From positions 1,189,001 through 1,253,000 of the forward strand of contig NC_003071.7 in assembly GCF_000001735.4 (NCBI RefSeq): DNA of 64,000 bases, given 5' to 3'. The notes beneath the pieces are model-generated. The model was not told where the DNA came from, did no database searches, and saw only the letters and a list, made by a program, of their open reading frames with translations. Positions 45,301-56,319 of the stretch are shown in pieces. The DNA is from Arabidopsis thaliana. Lineage: Eukaryota; Streptophyta; Magnoliopsida; Brassicales; Brassicaceae. The position numbers and the translations under genes were made by a program. Each line of letters begins with the position of its first letter. The stretch's first letter is position 1.

Positions 45301-46435
45301 AGTCAATTTAAACTTCTCAATCTAACTAATTAAAATTTAGTGAAAGACAAATTAAATATTACATTTTGAGCTACTTTGAGACTATCATTAATTTATGCAA
45401 GATCCAGCATAAATTAGACAAGATCCAACTTATTAATTCGGATCAAAAACAAATAAAAATCAATCCTATTAAATTCTTTAAAATGTATTTCAAAAATGTT
45501 AATATAATATATCGTATATGTGTGATAATACCTCACGTGGATAAGATTCACCAGTAGAAGTAGAAGTAGAACTAGTTGTTTCGCCATTCCGAATTGGAAC
45601 CGTTCCTTTGGGACACTGCCAAGTGCTCATGTGGGCTTCCCTTGTTTGCCATTTGCTTTTAATTCTTGTTTTGATCGGCTTTGGAATTTTGGACGGTTGT
45701 TTCTGTAGAAAAAAAAGAATTGAAAACAATTATAAGCTTTAGTCAAAAAATATTATTTAAATATCAAATTTTGATTCCAAAAAAAAAAGACATAAGATGA
45801 ACAAAATGATAGACAGATAAATAAATAAAAACCTGAATTTTGTGGTTTTTTAAAAGATCGTGCTGAAATGCTGGCTGGTTATATATATCGACACATTCCA
45901 CACTTTCTTCATCTGAGGTCTGTGAATAAAAAACATATATTAGTAGAACTATTTCAGCTCACAAACGATAGAATACACATAATACATTAATGGACTCTAT
46001 ATATACATATCCCTTCATTTTAACCTAAATTGAACTTTTATAGTAAAGGAAACAGAAACCATAAGCTCAACTTTTTTTTGGTTGTTGATTGCTAGATTTA
46101 TTTTAGCTTCTTATTAGACTGCAAAGGCTTCTATTTTAAGCTGACATTCTATCTAAAATGTGATGTGAATTTTGATGATCTGACCTTAAAAGGATGCGTT
46201 TAGGCATAATGTATCATCCTTCTATTTTTTCCTCAAATTTCAGAATTTGATATAAAAAAATTCCTATTGTAATTAAAAGACTATATACTAGCTACCAATT
46301 TAAACATCATTCTTCAAATTTTTTAACAATTTCACCTAATTCTTCAAGTATACTTACCTTAACGGTGAACGAAGGAGACCCTATGACGAGGGATAAAAAA
46401 ATGATGATCTGAAGAAATACCGGCGAGCGACCCAT
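38749..46435 (-). CDS. Neprosin-type (DUF239) secreted peptidase, copy B, intact
   Basis: Seven exons, all in frame with GT/AG borders: 46435-46358, 45919-45833, 45702-45532, 44218-44048, 43962-43909, 39433-39287, 39186-38749. Predicted 381 residues. Signal peptide MGRSPVFLQIIIFLSLVIG; activation-peptide box VECVDIYNQPAF and LLKNHKIQ (exon 2); then the neprosin domain: [110 protein letters not shown]. In this glutamic-peptidase family the Glu of the IE-G box and of GGE are catalytic; both are present (about residues 165 and 276). Such enzymes are secreted and cut after proline. Odd points: intron 5 is 4475 bases because it contains a LINE and other insertions, and the C-terminus ends in a hydrophobic tail instead of the usual short end. 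Confidence 0.88.
39508..40140. other. Unassigned insertion in neprosin B intron 5
   Basis: Homology to intron 5 of copy C stops at about 39508 (at an A run) and resumes at about 43740. The first 630 bases of this interval have no recognised coding content. A TATA-like ttatttatag near 39711 and gattgagcaagataaacaa phrases might belong to a solo LTR or to the leader of the following LINE. I cannot decide. Confidence 0.35.
40140..43520 (+). mobile_element. 3'-truncated L1-type LINE in neprosin B intron 5
   Basis: ORF1 starts at about 40226 (MAEGNSEGDLGFQ), changes frame, and contains the DUF4283 domain (WEDLLIGKFQQTAPHVAKV, HQGMWNIADMPMIVSK) where TGG has become TGA. A CCHC-type box region follows (LPPRCATCSKWGHPKK). 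ORF2 starts at 41651 (MSSFFWNVRGLYKSAKHS, APE endonuclease) and continues with ICRDFNEIL and ITDLRYHGPLFTWCNK. It then gives reverse transcriptase from about 42768: AMPNNKAPGPEVYTREFF, IILALIPKK, MKDYLPISCCNVVYKVISK, ILANRLK, then DISKAFNSVQWDFLL. It stops near 43515, before the catalytic YxDD, RNase H and poly(A). At least eight frame breaks. It is antisense to the host gene. Similar in type to the fragment at 5.7-6.5 kb. Confidence 0.85.
43525..43900. repeat. GGATCC/ATATCC-rich stretch and (TA)n in intron 5
   Basis: 43640-43710 holds imperfect repeats of the atccaaatatccaaccggatatc / ggattcggatccgcc kind, followed by (TA)n at 43713-43745. Homology with intron 5 of the paralogues resumes from about 43745 to the exon at 43909. 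Confidence 0.6.
44690..45300. mobile_element. Helitron-like insertion in neprosin B intron 3
   Basis: Intron 3 is about 1.3 kb here against 0.5 kb in copy A. The extra DNA starts near gagccgcggtataccgccgg (44694-44713), a palindromic box like the 3' hairpin of Arabidopsis Helitrons. It later has tandem phrases (aaactcgtctcatccaaactta, aaaccgtctcatccaaatcca, aaacccgtctcatctaaa, 45108-45190). It ends near a (TA)n at 45270-45298. An exact CTRR end was not found, so this is probably a degraded copy. Confidence 0.4.
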
Positions 46436-46439
46436 AGTA

Positions 46440-47755
46440 GAGTCACCGGCGATCACTTTTGGCGACGAGAAATAACAAAAGGAGTCGTCGGAGAGAAGTT
46501 TGCGGCAGAGCTGAGCAGAGGATGAAGAGTAAGAGCCGTTAGAAGAAACTGTCTAGGTTAGTCGCCTTTATCGCTAAAGAGTAAGATCATCTTTGTTTAA
46601 TCTTGTCTTCTTATAAAACTGAAAGGAGTCGCTGCGATGTCAATGGGCTTGTTAGTTTTGTTGTTTTTTCTCCATTTCACCATCTCTCTCACTCTCTCTC
46701 TCTCTCTTACCAGTTTTGGTTTTTTCAGTCCTTTTAGGGCAAAGTAACTGTGGGTGTAGATTTTAGTACAGACTATACTGTTTATTTTTTCATACGCTAA
46801 AACTATAATGCTTATTTACAAAAGAAACGAAATGATTTTGTTTACATATGCAAATCGAAAATAATTAAATCTTCTGTAAAAATCAACGTTTCATCTCCTT
46901 GTTATGACTTATGAGTTTTTTTGTTTTTGTTTTTCTGAGTTGACTAAAGAAGAAGACCATGCCAAGAAGACAGAGAATAGGTCCTTGTTCACTTTAACGA
47001 CATAACAAAAATATTTTCGAATTTTGTGAAGTTCTTCTATTTTAATACATGAACTATAAATAGAAATATTCATTCTTTTCATGATTTTGGAACATTTCGA
47101 AAATAGAAATCTGCGGACAGTCTATCTTCTATTATTTGGTGGAGCTTTATTTCTCTGAATACCATATTTTCCTTTTGTTTGAATAGGTTAATAATTAGCA
47201 AATATGGTAAATTTGCAAGTTAGTATTAATGTTAAAGTTACGTACTACAAGATTAAGAAAATTGTTCTTCTCACTAATATATCATTTTATTTGATTGACG
47301 ATATAATTAAATTAAACTTTTCCAAAACCATTAAACACTGAATTTAAAGCTAAATTTTTCAACAAAACTTAATTAAGACTTATATTTGATCTACTATATA
47401 CTGTAACTTCATACCTATTTGATCATGTTTCAAAGTGCAAAACAAATCGTAGTCGTTTAGGAAAACATCTAAATTTGATCGTCATGATTGATTGTGTAAT
47501 ACACTAAAGATATCTACTGAAAGTCTAAAACGAAATACTTAACTGTGATATACATTTACTAATTTACCTGTATAAAAATGGGTGTTATTAAATCTTGATA
47601 ATGTGGCGACAAAAGAGGGAGGGAAGGTAGGGCCTAATGGTGAAAACGAAATATTGAAAGAGACAAAGTAATCAATATTCTTTTTAAAACACTTGATGCA
47701 GTGATGCATAGTATTCCTTAATGAGTATATCATTTTGCACAACATACAAAACATA
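46440..47755 (-). promoter_or_regulatory. 5' flank of neprosin B, conserved with copy C
   Basis: A (CT)n tract at about 46684-46712 (GA-rich in the leader of the - strand gene) and blocks cagttttggttttttcag, ccttttagggcaaa and gacataacaaaaat all recur at 60936-61260 upstream of copy C. This flank contains the uninserted version (47720-47732) of the site occupied by retroposon R2 near copy C. Confidence 0.6.
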
Positions 47756-47979
47756 TCGCTTCAAAAAATACAGTCATATCTCAAAAATATACGTTAACAA
47801 CAAAAAGAAGTGTTGAACAAAAATAATTCTTAAAACTATATAAACGGGACGATGTTTTCATCTCTGGTCATATTTGTTGTACTTCATTTGTATTTTTTAG
47901 CTGTATTTCTTTTTAAGCTTGGTCTGTCGTAGATACTCGTCAATCAGTTTGCGTATGATTGTTAAATATCTCATGCATA

Positions 47980-48990
47980 ATTTTCTTTTTTTCATCTAAA
48001 AATACTTCATTTATATAAATCAGTGTATACAAAATTATCAACGAGATTACAGATATAACCAATGGTTTATGTAACGAAGAAACGATAAAGTTTATTACGC
48101 TCCGCTTTCTTAGTCAAGTACTTAATCGTCTTCATAATTTCCGTCAATTTGGTGTGACTTTCTTGCTTGGGAATCATCTTCTTTTTACAGATGAAATACT
48201 GGTAACGCATACGGAAATCATAGGCAGCGATCCATCCGTTACATCACAAAACCTTCGAATTGATCGAAACTCTTATATAGAAAGAGATGTCATTGATCTT
48301 GGTTTTCCTTAAACCCCATTTTTGTTGATATGGTATAAACCATCTTCTGATTCTCCTATTAGCCTCCAATTACTCCTCAACATATTGCTTGTTGGGACCA
48401 AGAGAGAACGTTATCATCATCAACCATCTACAAGTCTAGTTCATCTCCACTGCCTTGTTATTAAAATTCCTTATGTCGAGGCCATGAGAGATCGTTTCCA
48501 CCGTCTTCCTCTTTGCAGGAGAGAACTCTTCCATCGTCACCACCTTCCTTAAAGTTTTAGCTTTTATGTCATTGCATCGGTGTTGCAAGTTCAACCCCTG
48601 TTTGTGAAGGATGGTTTACAGAGGCTTTTTTCTATGTTCTTTTCAAAGGTTCAGCAATTTGGTGTTTTGTTGCCTTTGTTTCAGTAACCGATTTCAAGAT
48701 TGCTTTCTCTGCCCTAGTTGTAGTTTCAAGCTCGAACGATAGATCACTATGTGTGCTCTTTGTTCCACAAGGCGTCTTTCCATTTCTTGTTTCTAATGTT
48801 ATCAAGGTTCATGGAATCTGCAGCGATGTTGATTGCTTGAGTGTTAGGATTGTTCTTGCCTATCTTTTATCTTCTGCTTATGTATTATTTGCTTGGCGTT
48901 TGCTTTCGTACTTCGGATGGGTCCGTTTGCGACTCTTTCTTTTGAAATCATTTAAGTTTAATGAAGAATTTGTGTAGACAAAAAAAAAAA
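47980..48990 (+). mobile_element. Poly(A) retroposon R3, probably composite
   Basis: From about 48310 to a poly(A) at 48980-48990 the DNA is GC-richer and T/C-biased, ending gtttaatgaagaatttgtgtagac plus A's, much like R1 and R2. The adjoining 47980-48310 looks like a second fragment in opposite orientation, starting with a T run and catctaaaaatacttcatttatataa. No target-site repeats were found. Contains frames of 76 and 74 codons without recognisable domains. Confidence 0.4.
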
Positions 48991-48999
48991 CAAATTGTT

Positions 49000-49560
49000 G
49001 GGGTAAAAAAAGAAGCCATTTTCCCACTTCAATCTAAACCCTTTATGGTAGATAAATAAATATAAAATTTAAATTTAAATTTTGTTGAATTGTAAAATGT
49101 AAAAATCATATATAATATCATATAGAAAGCTTTTAAAAATTTATTTATAATATTATTATACATAAATCCATTCAATCAAGTCTATAGATATATATTTACT
49201 TTTGAAATATTTTATGTGCCGGTCCAAACCCAGCCAAACTAATCTCCAAAAATCCTTTAACTAGGATTTAATCTGAAAGATCTAAATAAATTGGTTTGAA
49301 TGTATATATTTAAGTCTATTTCTAATGTTTTCAATGCTACTCCGGTTAGCCCACATACTTTGGCCTTAATTAATTCACATGTTTATGTATTACCAACCTG
49401 AGTACCCGAAAAAAAGAAACTTTGACCATATTTCAATGACTGTATATATCTTTGACTGTATATTCCCGTATATTTCCTATAAGGCTATAACAACTACATA
49501 TGGAAATTTCATTTATGGTAAAAATAAAAATAAGTAACTAGGTTAAAAAGTGAGACTTTT
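49000..49560. other. Spacer and promoter of DEFL7
   Basis: No gene. Its first half is homologous to 21010-21230 and its second half carries the family promoter (actaggttaaaaagtgagac, ctatatatatagc near 49572). Confidence 0.5.
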
Positions 49561-49676
49561 TTCTAAGGAGTCCTATATATATAGCTTTTTATACAAATTT
49601 AGAGAAGTAGACTTTTCTCTTCTAGTATTTGAAAAAGAGACTTGCTTTCTTTTTAAAACTCAAAGAGGATTAAGAA

Positions 49677-50071
49677 ATGAAAATGAATATCACAAAATCT
49701 TATGTGATTCTTTTTCTGGTAGTTGTAATGACGAACTCATTGTCTAACTCTGAGGTTTTGGTTGCACCGGGTATGTTGTTATCGTCCAATTATTTTGGTC
49801 ATTTTCAAAGTAATTTTTATTGAATATTTTATTTATTTATTAAGTAAAAAAATGTAAAACCATTTTTAATGAATATGTGTGCAGTGCATATATATTTACT
49901 TTTGTTTAACATAAGTTGTTATGTGTTACAGTGATCGAAACAGCACAAAATGATGTTTGCTTTGTACCATGTACAAGTAGGTACGGACATTATGAATGTG
50001 CGTTTGATTGTATGCACAAAAGGTACAAGGATGGAGGGTGTGTTCATGGTCGATGTTGTTGTAAAACATAA
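49677..50071 (+). CDS. Defensin-like cysteine-rich peptide (DEFL7)
   Basis: Exon 1 (49677-49770) encodes MKMNITKSYVILFLVVVMTN... ending LVAP. The family start corresponds to the second Met at 49683. A phase-1 intron (GTATGT...TTACAG) and exon 2 (49932-50071) follow, beginning VIETAQNDVCFVPC and ending HGRCCCKT. Total 77 residues (75 from the second Met), eight Cys in family spacing. Intact at both splice sites. It is the B-block counterpart of the dead DEFL2. The more basic loop (MHKRYKDGG) and His residues distinguish it from DEFL3 and DEFL4. AATAAA lies near 50145. Confidence 0.85.
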
Positions 50072-50327
50072 TATAAACCGATCAGCGATTTGAGATTTTG
50101 AATTATATATCTTTAGCATCTGATTTATGTATGCTTTTCTAAGAAATAAAACTAATTTTATTATATTGTTGTTTCTATAACTTTAGTTACTTGTACACGC
50201 GTTTGTATTTAGATAAAACTACTTAAGTTAAAACTAAATATAAAATGTTATTAAGAATATATCTTAATAAATTGTATTACTAATAAAATTTATGAAATTC
50301 ATAGCCCACAAATTTGGGGTGTAGATT

Positions 50328-50372
50328 GATCGTATGCACAAGATGGTCGATGTTGTTGTAAAATTTATGACA
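50328..50372 (+). pseudogene. Defensin-like exon end relic
   Basis: gatcgtatgcacaa joins directly to gatggtcgatgttgttgtaa, encoding ...DGRCCCK. This is the last part of a DEFL7-like exon with an internal deletion, 260 bases downstream of DEFL7. It indicates that another tandem copy once stood here. Confidence 0.6.
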
Positions 50373-50399
50373 AACGTATACTAAGGCGATATGTATTAT

Positions 50400-52380
50400 A
50401 TTATTAACCCGGCCGGTTACCAAAAAAATAACTTTGACCGTATTTCAGTGATTTCGCACCAATAAATACAAAATCTTACCATACATTGCAAATATACATA
50501 TATATATATTGACCCAAAAGTTTACATAAATATAAATGTCAATTGTTTTACTTTAATTTCTGCACTGATTTGTTAATCAGATAAACTGAATGATATTGAT
50601 TGTAAGGTTCTTACTACTTAATGAAAATAAATATCTTTTCTCTAAAATCATCAATAACATTACCTAATTAGCTACCAAAAAAACTTTGACTGTAAATATT
50701 TGACTTTATCCTACAATAATTATATGTGAATAATTTTATTTTATTTTTGTCAACATATGTGAATAACTTTTACCATCAAAATAATATTATTAATGTGTAT
50801 GGAAGATTCATTTACGGTAAAACTAGGCCTCTACATAAAATCTAAAATCTGAAACCAAACAAAAAATGAATCAAATAGTCATAAAATTCATAACGGATTT
50901 TAAATACTGTATGTCTATCCGATATCTTAACCAGGACCAAACCCGATCTAAAACAAAAAAAAAAAACTGAAAAAGATATCAAAAATGAAAGTATATATTC
51001 AAAACATTAGTTGTATTTATTTATAATTTTATATCCAAAGTACCAACCTAAATATCTGAAAAGTTTTAGTTATCTTTAAATTAAAAGATCTTAGCATATT
51101 CTCATCTTACAAGAAAGCTTTGTTTTCTAAGCAAACATAGTAATTCACTAGAAACCTTCTTAGATCCACAAAATGTCTCCCTATTGTAGCCCATTTCTTG
51201 AATTTGAATCCAAAGAGATGTTGTGGTCGTCTTTTTTTCCGTCTTGTAAGCCCTCGCAATATTGGAAGTCGAACCAACCTTTAAGAACAACTTCAGAACA
51301 GCCTACACATATGACAAAGAAGAACAATACCTAAACTAACGAAAACAGAGCCGATGAACCCAGATTGTCGAAACCAAGACGAGATCTGCAAACTTCGAAG
51401 AACAGAGATGAAGTGAACCAAAAATACTTTGTGTTCCCAAAAATCAAACCTAACCGATTTGAACTAGATACCTATCTGAACCAAAACCAAACCAAATAAT
51501 CATAAAATTCAAACAGATACTAAACTCTCCTATCTAATTAGGTATGACCAAAATCTAAATGTAACCATATTTTGGATCGTAACCAGATCGTTTTTAAACT
51601 GTACATGTATAAAATGGTTAATAACGTAACTGTTAAAATAGATTCGATACAGTTAAAAACTATACTAACAATAACCGTTATTTAACCGTAACTGTATCAA
51701 AACCGTTAGTTAACAATATGGTTAACTACGTGATTAAGCGTATTTAAAACCTTAAAAATGTAGTCGTAACCAATCTTTTAAGTTAAAACCTAGAAGTACG
51801 GTTAACTTCATTTTTCTAATCGATATAGTATTTTTGCAACAGTTTTTGTCGGGTTGGGAAAAATGCATTTGAGTCAATTTTGTATTCATCCATTTAATAA
51901 TTTTCTTCATTAAATCTTAGTTGGGTTGGTTCAAATAAAAGAACATTCTAGATCCATTTTTAAAACTCTTACACCGGCTATGTCTATATTTAACAATATA
52001 AATATTTAGAAATCGGTCAAGATTTAAAATTATGAATCTCTTATCATCTTTGTTTGATTTTTTACCGGTTTTAAATCATCATATAATATATAAAGTTAAA
52101 AAGTCACAATTTTAGAAACAGATATATATATATATATATATATTACCCAATTGATAAAAAATGTGTGAGTTTAACGTCACACATCGGCTAAATGTTGAGA
52201 CAATGATTCAGAATTATATCGTAAATGATCATCATAAATAAAATAAATTGATTTTTTGGCAGGACTTGTTTAACGGGATGGATTTTTGAATCAACATCGA
52301 AAAACAAATAAAATATTATTAATTTGTTGCTTCGATACAGGTTAAATCTGTATAATTTAGAGAAGATTGTATAAAGAAAA
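50400..52380. other. Degenerate intergenic DNA
   Basis: No supported gene. The promoter-like blocks of the defensin-like family recur at 50560-50830 without a gene behind them. 50830-51060 and 51430-51720 are rich in aaccaaa/ccgaac-type simple DNA and taaccgtaactg repeats. A 62-codon - strand frame at 51290-51102 is not recognised. A (TA)n lies at about 52121-52142. Confidence 0.45.
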
Positions 52381-52382
52381 AT

Positions 52383-53520
52383 TCTTTCTAATGCCCTTTT
52401 CATGATGCCCCTTTTAAACTCTACCCTTTTGTTTTATCCATTTTCATTTCTACCCTCTTTAAATTTTTAATGACCATTTTACCCCTATTTGAAAATTGTT
52501 TTAGGTTAACAAAATGAAATATTAATCGTTTTCGCCTAAAATATTCCAAAACAAATTTCCCGCCAAAATTTTTCGAAAAAACAAATTTCCCGCCAAAATT
52601 ATTTTTTCAAAAATAAATTCCCGCAGAACAAACTTTTTCGCGGGAAAAATATTTACAAGGGATTTTAAAATGATTTTAAAATATTTACAAGGAATTTTAA
52701 AAGGAAGACTTACAATGGATTTTAAAAGGTTTATAAAAGATTTACAAGGGATTTGAAAAGAGTTTTAAAAGATTTACAAGAAATTTTAAAAAGGTTTTAT
52801 AAGATTTGCAAGGGATTTTAAAGGGATTTAAAAGATTTACAAAAGTTTTTTAAAGGTTTAAAATTGTTTTAAAAGGATTTTAAAATATTTACAAGGGATT
52901 TTAAAAGGGTTTTAAAATATTTACAAGGGATTTTAAAAGGGTTTTAAAATATTTACATATGTTTTTTAAAGTTTTTTAAAGGGTTTAAAAGTGTTTTGCA
53001 AGATTTACAAGAGATTTTAAAAGGGTTTTAAGAGATTTACAAGAGATTTTTAAAGGGTTTAAATGGAGTTTAAAGGATGTACAAGGGTTTTTAAAAGATT
53101 TTTGAAAAAGTTACAAGAAGATCCTTTAAAAAATCATGTAAATCTTTTTAAAACCTTTTAAAATCCCTTGTAAATCTTTTAAAATCCTTTTAAAATCTCT
53201 TGTAAATGTTTAAAAACCCTTTTAAAATCTCTTGTAAATCTATTTCCCGCCAAAAAAAAATTACAATGATTTTTAAAAGTATTTTTTGGCTGAGAAAAAA
53301 TTTGTTACGAAAAAAAATTTGGCGGGAATTTTTTTTTTGCCAGGAAAAAAGTTTGGCAAAAATTTTTTTTTTGGCGGAAAAATTTCAGTTTCCAATTACA
53401 TGTTTCTATTAGATGAGGGTAATTTGGTCATTTTGTTCAAGAGAAAGGGTATTTTTAAAAATTGACAACATAAAAGGGTATTGTTGCAAATGAGTAGTAA
53501 AAAATGAGTAGCTTTGCAAA
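52383..53520. mobile_element. Non-autonomous DNA element with E2F-like boxes and minisatellite
   Basis: The left end (tttctaatgcccttttcatgatgcccc) resembles the left end of the Mutator-like element at 18579. The right end (gggtattgttgcaaat...gtagctttgcaaat) is its loose inverted counterpart. TTTCCCGCC or its complement occurs at 52556-52564, 52586-52594, 53243-53251 and, with one change each, at 52639-52647 and 53321-53329. Between the two clusters lies a 32-bp minisatellite. No coding capacity. TTTCCCGCC is the plant E2F consensus, and such boxes have been spread by transposons in Brassicaceae. No target-site duplication was established. Confidence 0.5.
52650..53235. repeat. ~32-bp minisatellite with an inverted distal part
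   Basis: The unit is close to atttacaagggattttaaaa plus ggttttaaaat, repeated about 12-14 times from 52650 to 53115. From about 53125 to 53235 the complementary form appears (ccttttaaaatcccttgtaaatctttt). Transcripts across it would fold into a long stem. Confidence 0.9.
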
Positions 53521-53529
53521 TCAAAACAA

Positions 53530-53973
53530 ATAAAACGTTTCATGGTATAATGTTATTTAATAACAATTGTAAGCCATACAATATAAATGTCTAAGAGAAA
53601 ACACTATACAGTTTCCAAAGTTTTATCTATAATAAATAGTCATTAAATTTAGAAAACACTATTGTTAGAAAATAAATCATGGGACGGGTTAAAAATTATA
53701 GGACATGTTATATTTTGGTACATGATTATGTAGTGGATGGGTTTGAATGAATATTTATAAATATTTTAAATAATATTAGCTTGCCATTTTGATACAGTTA
53801 AAATCTTCAGTTTATTAACAATTATCTCGTGGAATCGTGGGATACAGTTACTTAATAACAATTGTAAACTATAAAATATAAATATTTAATAAATAAATAT
53901 AATTTGTAAGCTTTTATATATACTAATTTTACAAAATAAATTGTCTCCTAGTATACCGCGGGCTAAAATCTAG
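53530..53973 (+). mobile_element. Helitron 3' end
   Basis: The stretch ends gtataccgcgggctaaaatCTAG followed by T (CTAG at 53970-53973). This is the terminal arrangement I know from Arabidopsis Helitrons (a CCGCGG-type palindrome some ten bases from CTAG). The upstream start is not identified; the E2F-box element may be inserted within it, since acaaataaaa phrases occur on both sides (about 52303 and 53525). Confidence 0.5.
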
Positions 53974-53974
53974 T

Positions 53975-54560
53975 TACAAAGTTATTTCACTAAAACAGTA
54001 CATTGCTTAAATTATTTAATGTGCCACTACTTTTTTCCATAAATCAAACAATAAGAAGTTTATATAATTATTATTTCTCCTCTTATAATCGTTTCTTAAT
54101 GCTCACAACATCCTTTCTTTAGTATTATTTTTGTTTGGAATACATATTGTTAATAACTCAATCATTATAATTGTGACCATTAATTTAATTATTTGTACTT
54201 TTATTTTAAGAAAAAACAAATTGCTCATTTCCTATAGATATTTGAAACACATAATCACGTAAAATAAATATTATTTGATATATTATTATTTATTTATTTT
54301 ATTATAAAAGTTAAGAAAATATAATTGTTTGCCTCATATATTAACTATATCATAATTGTAACTGTAACTGTAACCGTATATACAACAGTTAAGAAAATTT
54401 ATAACTGCAATCGGTGATTAATAAACCGTAATCGAGGTCATGCCTAATCTAAATTACTCAAATTCAAGAAAAACCCCCAACCGTATTCGATCCAAAACCT
54501 GAATGTCTATACCTAAACAAAATTAAAAATAAATAAATAAGTTTAAAATTTAGACTTTTC
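53975..54560. other. AT-rich intergenic DNA
   Basis: No gene or recognisable element up to the promoter of DEFL8 (gtataaatatagc near 54573). Confidence 0.5.
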
Positions 54561-54662
54561 TAGACAAAAATCGTATAAATATAGCTTTCCATAAAAATTT
54601 AGAAAAGTGACTTCTTTTTTGTTTTTCTTACACCAGAGAATTTACAGTAAGAAAAATAGAAA

Positions 54663-54992
54663 ATGAATATCACAAAAGCTTATGTGATATTTTTCCTTGT
54701 ATTCATACTAACAAATTCATTGTCCAACGTTCTGGCTTCATCAGGTTTGTTGTTTTTTTTCTAATTATTTTAAAGTCATTCTGAAGCAATTATTGAATAT
54801 TTTAGTTTTCCTATCCAAAATTGTAAAACCGATTTAATGTATGTGTTTGTAGATTTTACTTTTCTTTAATATATGATTTAAACCATGTACAAGAAGGTAC
54901 GGAACATTTGAAAATGTTTTCATGACTGTTTCCTCAAAGGATACAAAGATGGAAATTGTGTTGCTGGACGATGTTGTTGCAAAAATTTATAG
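54663..54992 (+). pseudogene. Defensin-like gene, decayed (DEFL8)
   Basis: Exon 1 (54663-54744) is intact, with signal peptide MNITKAYVIFFLVFILTNS... and end LASS, but the donor is GTTTGT. The 3' splice site and the start of exon 2, including the first cysteine, are deleted; the remaining exon starts near ccatgtacaagaagg (54883). Two extra A's before the third Cys shift the frame. Otherwise it keeps ECFHDC, YKDGNC and GRCCCK. Nonfunctional. Confidence 0.85.
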
Positions 54993-55199
54993 AAATCGAT
55001 CAGCTTTTGTACCATTGAATTATGTTTTCTTATCATCAGATTTATGCATGCTCTTCAATGAAATAAATACAATTAATGTTGATAACTATATGATGCTTAG
55101 TTAGTTGTGTTTGTGTTTATAAAACAAACTTGTATTAAGTTTGTGCTATGCAAATGCCCAAAATTGAAAATTTACAAAACTTAATAGAAATTTGTATTC

Positions 55200-55540
55200 T
55201 AACTTTTTTTTTTTTTTAAAGAGCCAATTTTATAACTCTATAACCAGCGAGAGAGAAATGGGCAGGTGTGCAGTGTTTCAGGTTGGTATCTTAATGTGTA
55301 ATGAGTCATTCGAAAGGTTTCTTGTTTCAATGGCATCTACTAGCTTTTCTTATACTTTTTGAGGTTTTTGGTGTCGGATCAATATCATAGAGCATTTCTA
55401 TTAATTAAGGGTAAAACCTACCGATTAAAATCATTTTTAAAAAAGTATGAAAAAGAAGGTATGAGAAGTTTTTGTTTAAAATATATCATCAGTTCTTAAC
55501 AAAAAATCTTACACATGTCATTTACTTAGCGGTTTAGTTG
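55200..55540. other. Intergenic DNA
   Basis: T-rich then mixed sequence with no supported frame or repeat. Confidence 0.4.
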
Positions 55541-56300
55541 TTAAGACTGATGGAGGTTCTCTAAGTAAGGCATTGGAATGCGTTCGATTTTTGGTTTTTC
55601 TTTGGCTAGGTTGCGGTCGGTATTCTGTTGTAGGTAGTTGAGATTTTATATCAACTCATTAGGGTTATAGATGATTTAGTATATTGCCCCCTTGCTAAGT
55701 TATCTGTAGGATTCTTCATCTTGGTTGTTCTTAATGCTAGTTTTAGATTGATCACCTAGAACTTGATTTCAGGTAATAGGTATACCCACCATAAGTATCT
55801 TTTACCAGAACTACTATTTAACGAGCCTAGTTTATAGGTGTGTAATAAGAATTGGCCTATCTACTAAAGTAAATTTATCAAACTCGTTTAACAAGCATAT
55901 TTAGGTATAAGATTTCACAGCACATCACCGAAAAGCTTAGCTCTAGGCATAGTGAGTTTCACGGAACATCACCGGTTATTCAATAATTAGAGTTTGAGTT
56001 TAAAAACGGTTTGATAACAACCTACCTATTTCTAGATATACTAATCATATGTTTCCTTAGAATACCCTAAACATGACGTTTTATTATATTTTATTTTACA
56101 TCTATCTCATAATCTATTTTTTGCTTTTTGTTTTATTTTATTTTCTTACTTATTTGTTTAGCTTAATTCGAAACCATTAGTCTATTGTGTGATCCGAGGG
56201 TTTTGTGGAATTCGATCTTAACGTACTACTATCGATTTCTTATTTGAGAGAGTGGTCTTACAATTAATTTGACCTATGTGGTCGGTATTCTGTTGTGGGT
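55540..56300 (+). mobile_element. LTR-retrotransposon-derived fragment (fossil)
   Basis: The part up to ttagtctattgtgtgatccgagggttttgtggaattcgatc (near 56180-56220) resembles the distal part of plant Ty3/Gypsy LTRs. The box gcggtcggtattctgttgtRggtagttgagatttta occurs at both ends (about 55612-55650 and 56280-56315), as a direct repeat. No coding domains. An old, partial element. Confidence 0.35.
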
Positions 56301-56319
56301 AGTTGAGATTTTAATAACT

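Noticed and set aside
51102-51290. 62-codon - strand frame (contains STSNIARAYK)
   Set aside because: Not recognised, no intron or promoter support, and surrounded by degenerate simple sequence. It could be a captured fragment but cannot be supported.
52650-53235. CRISPR-like array
   Set aside because: Regular repeats but no unique spacers, AT-rich, and in a plant nuclear context: a minisatellite.
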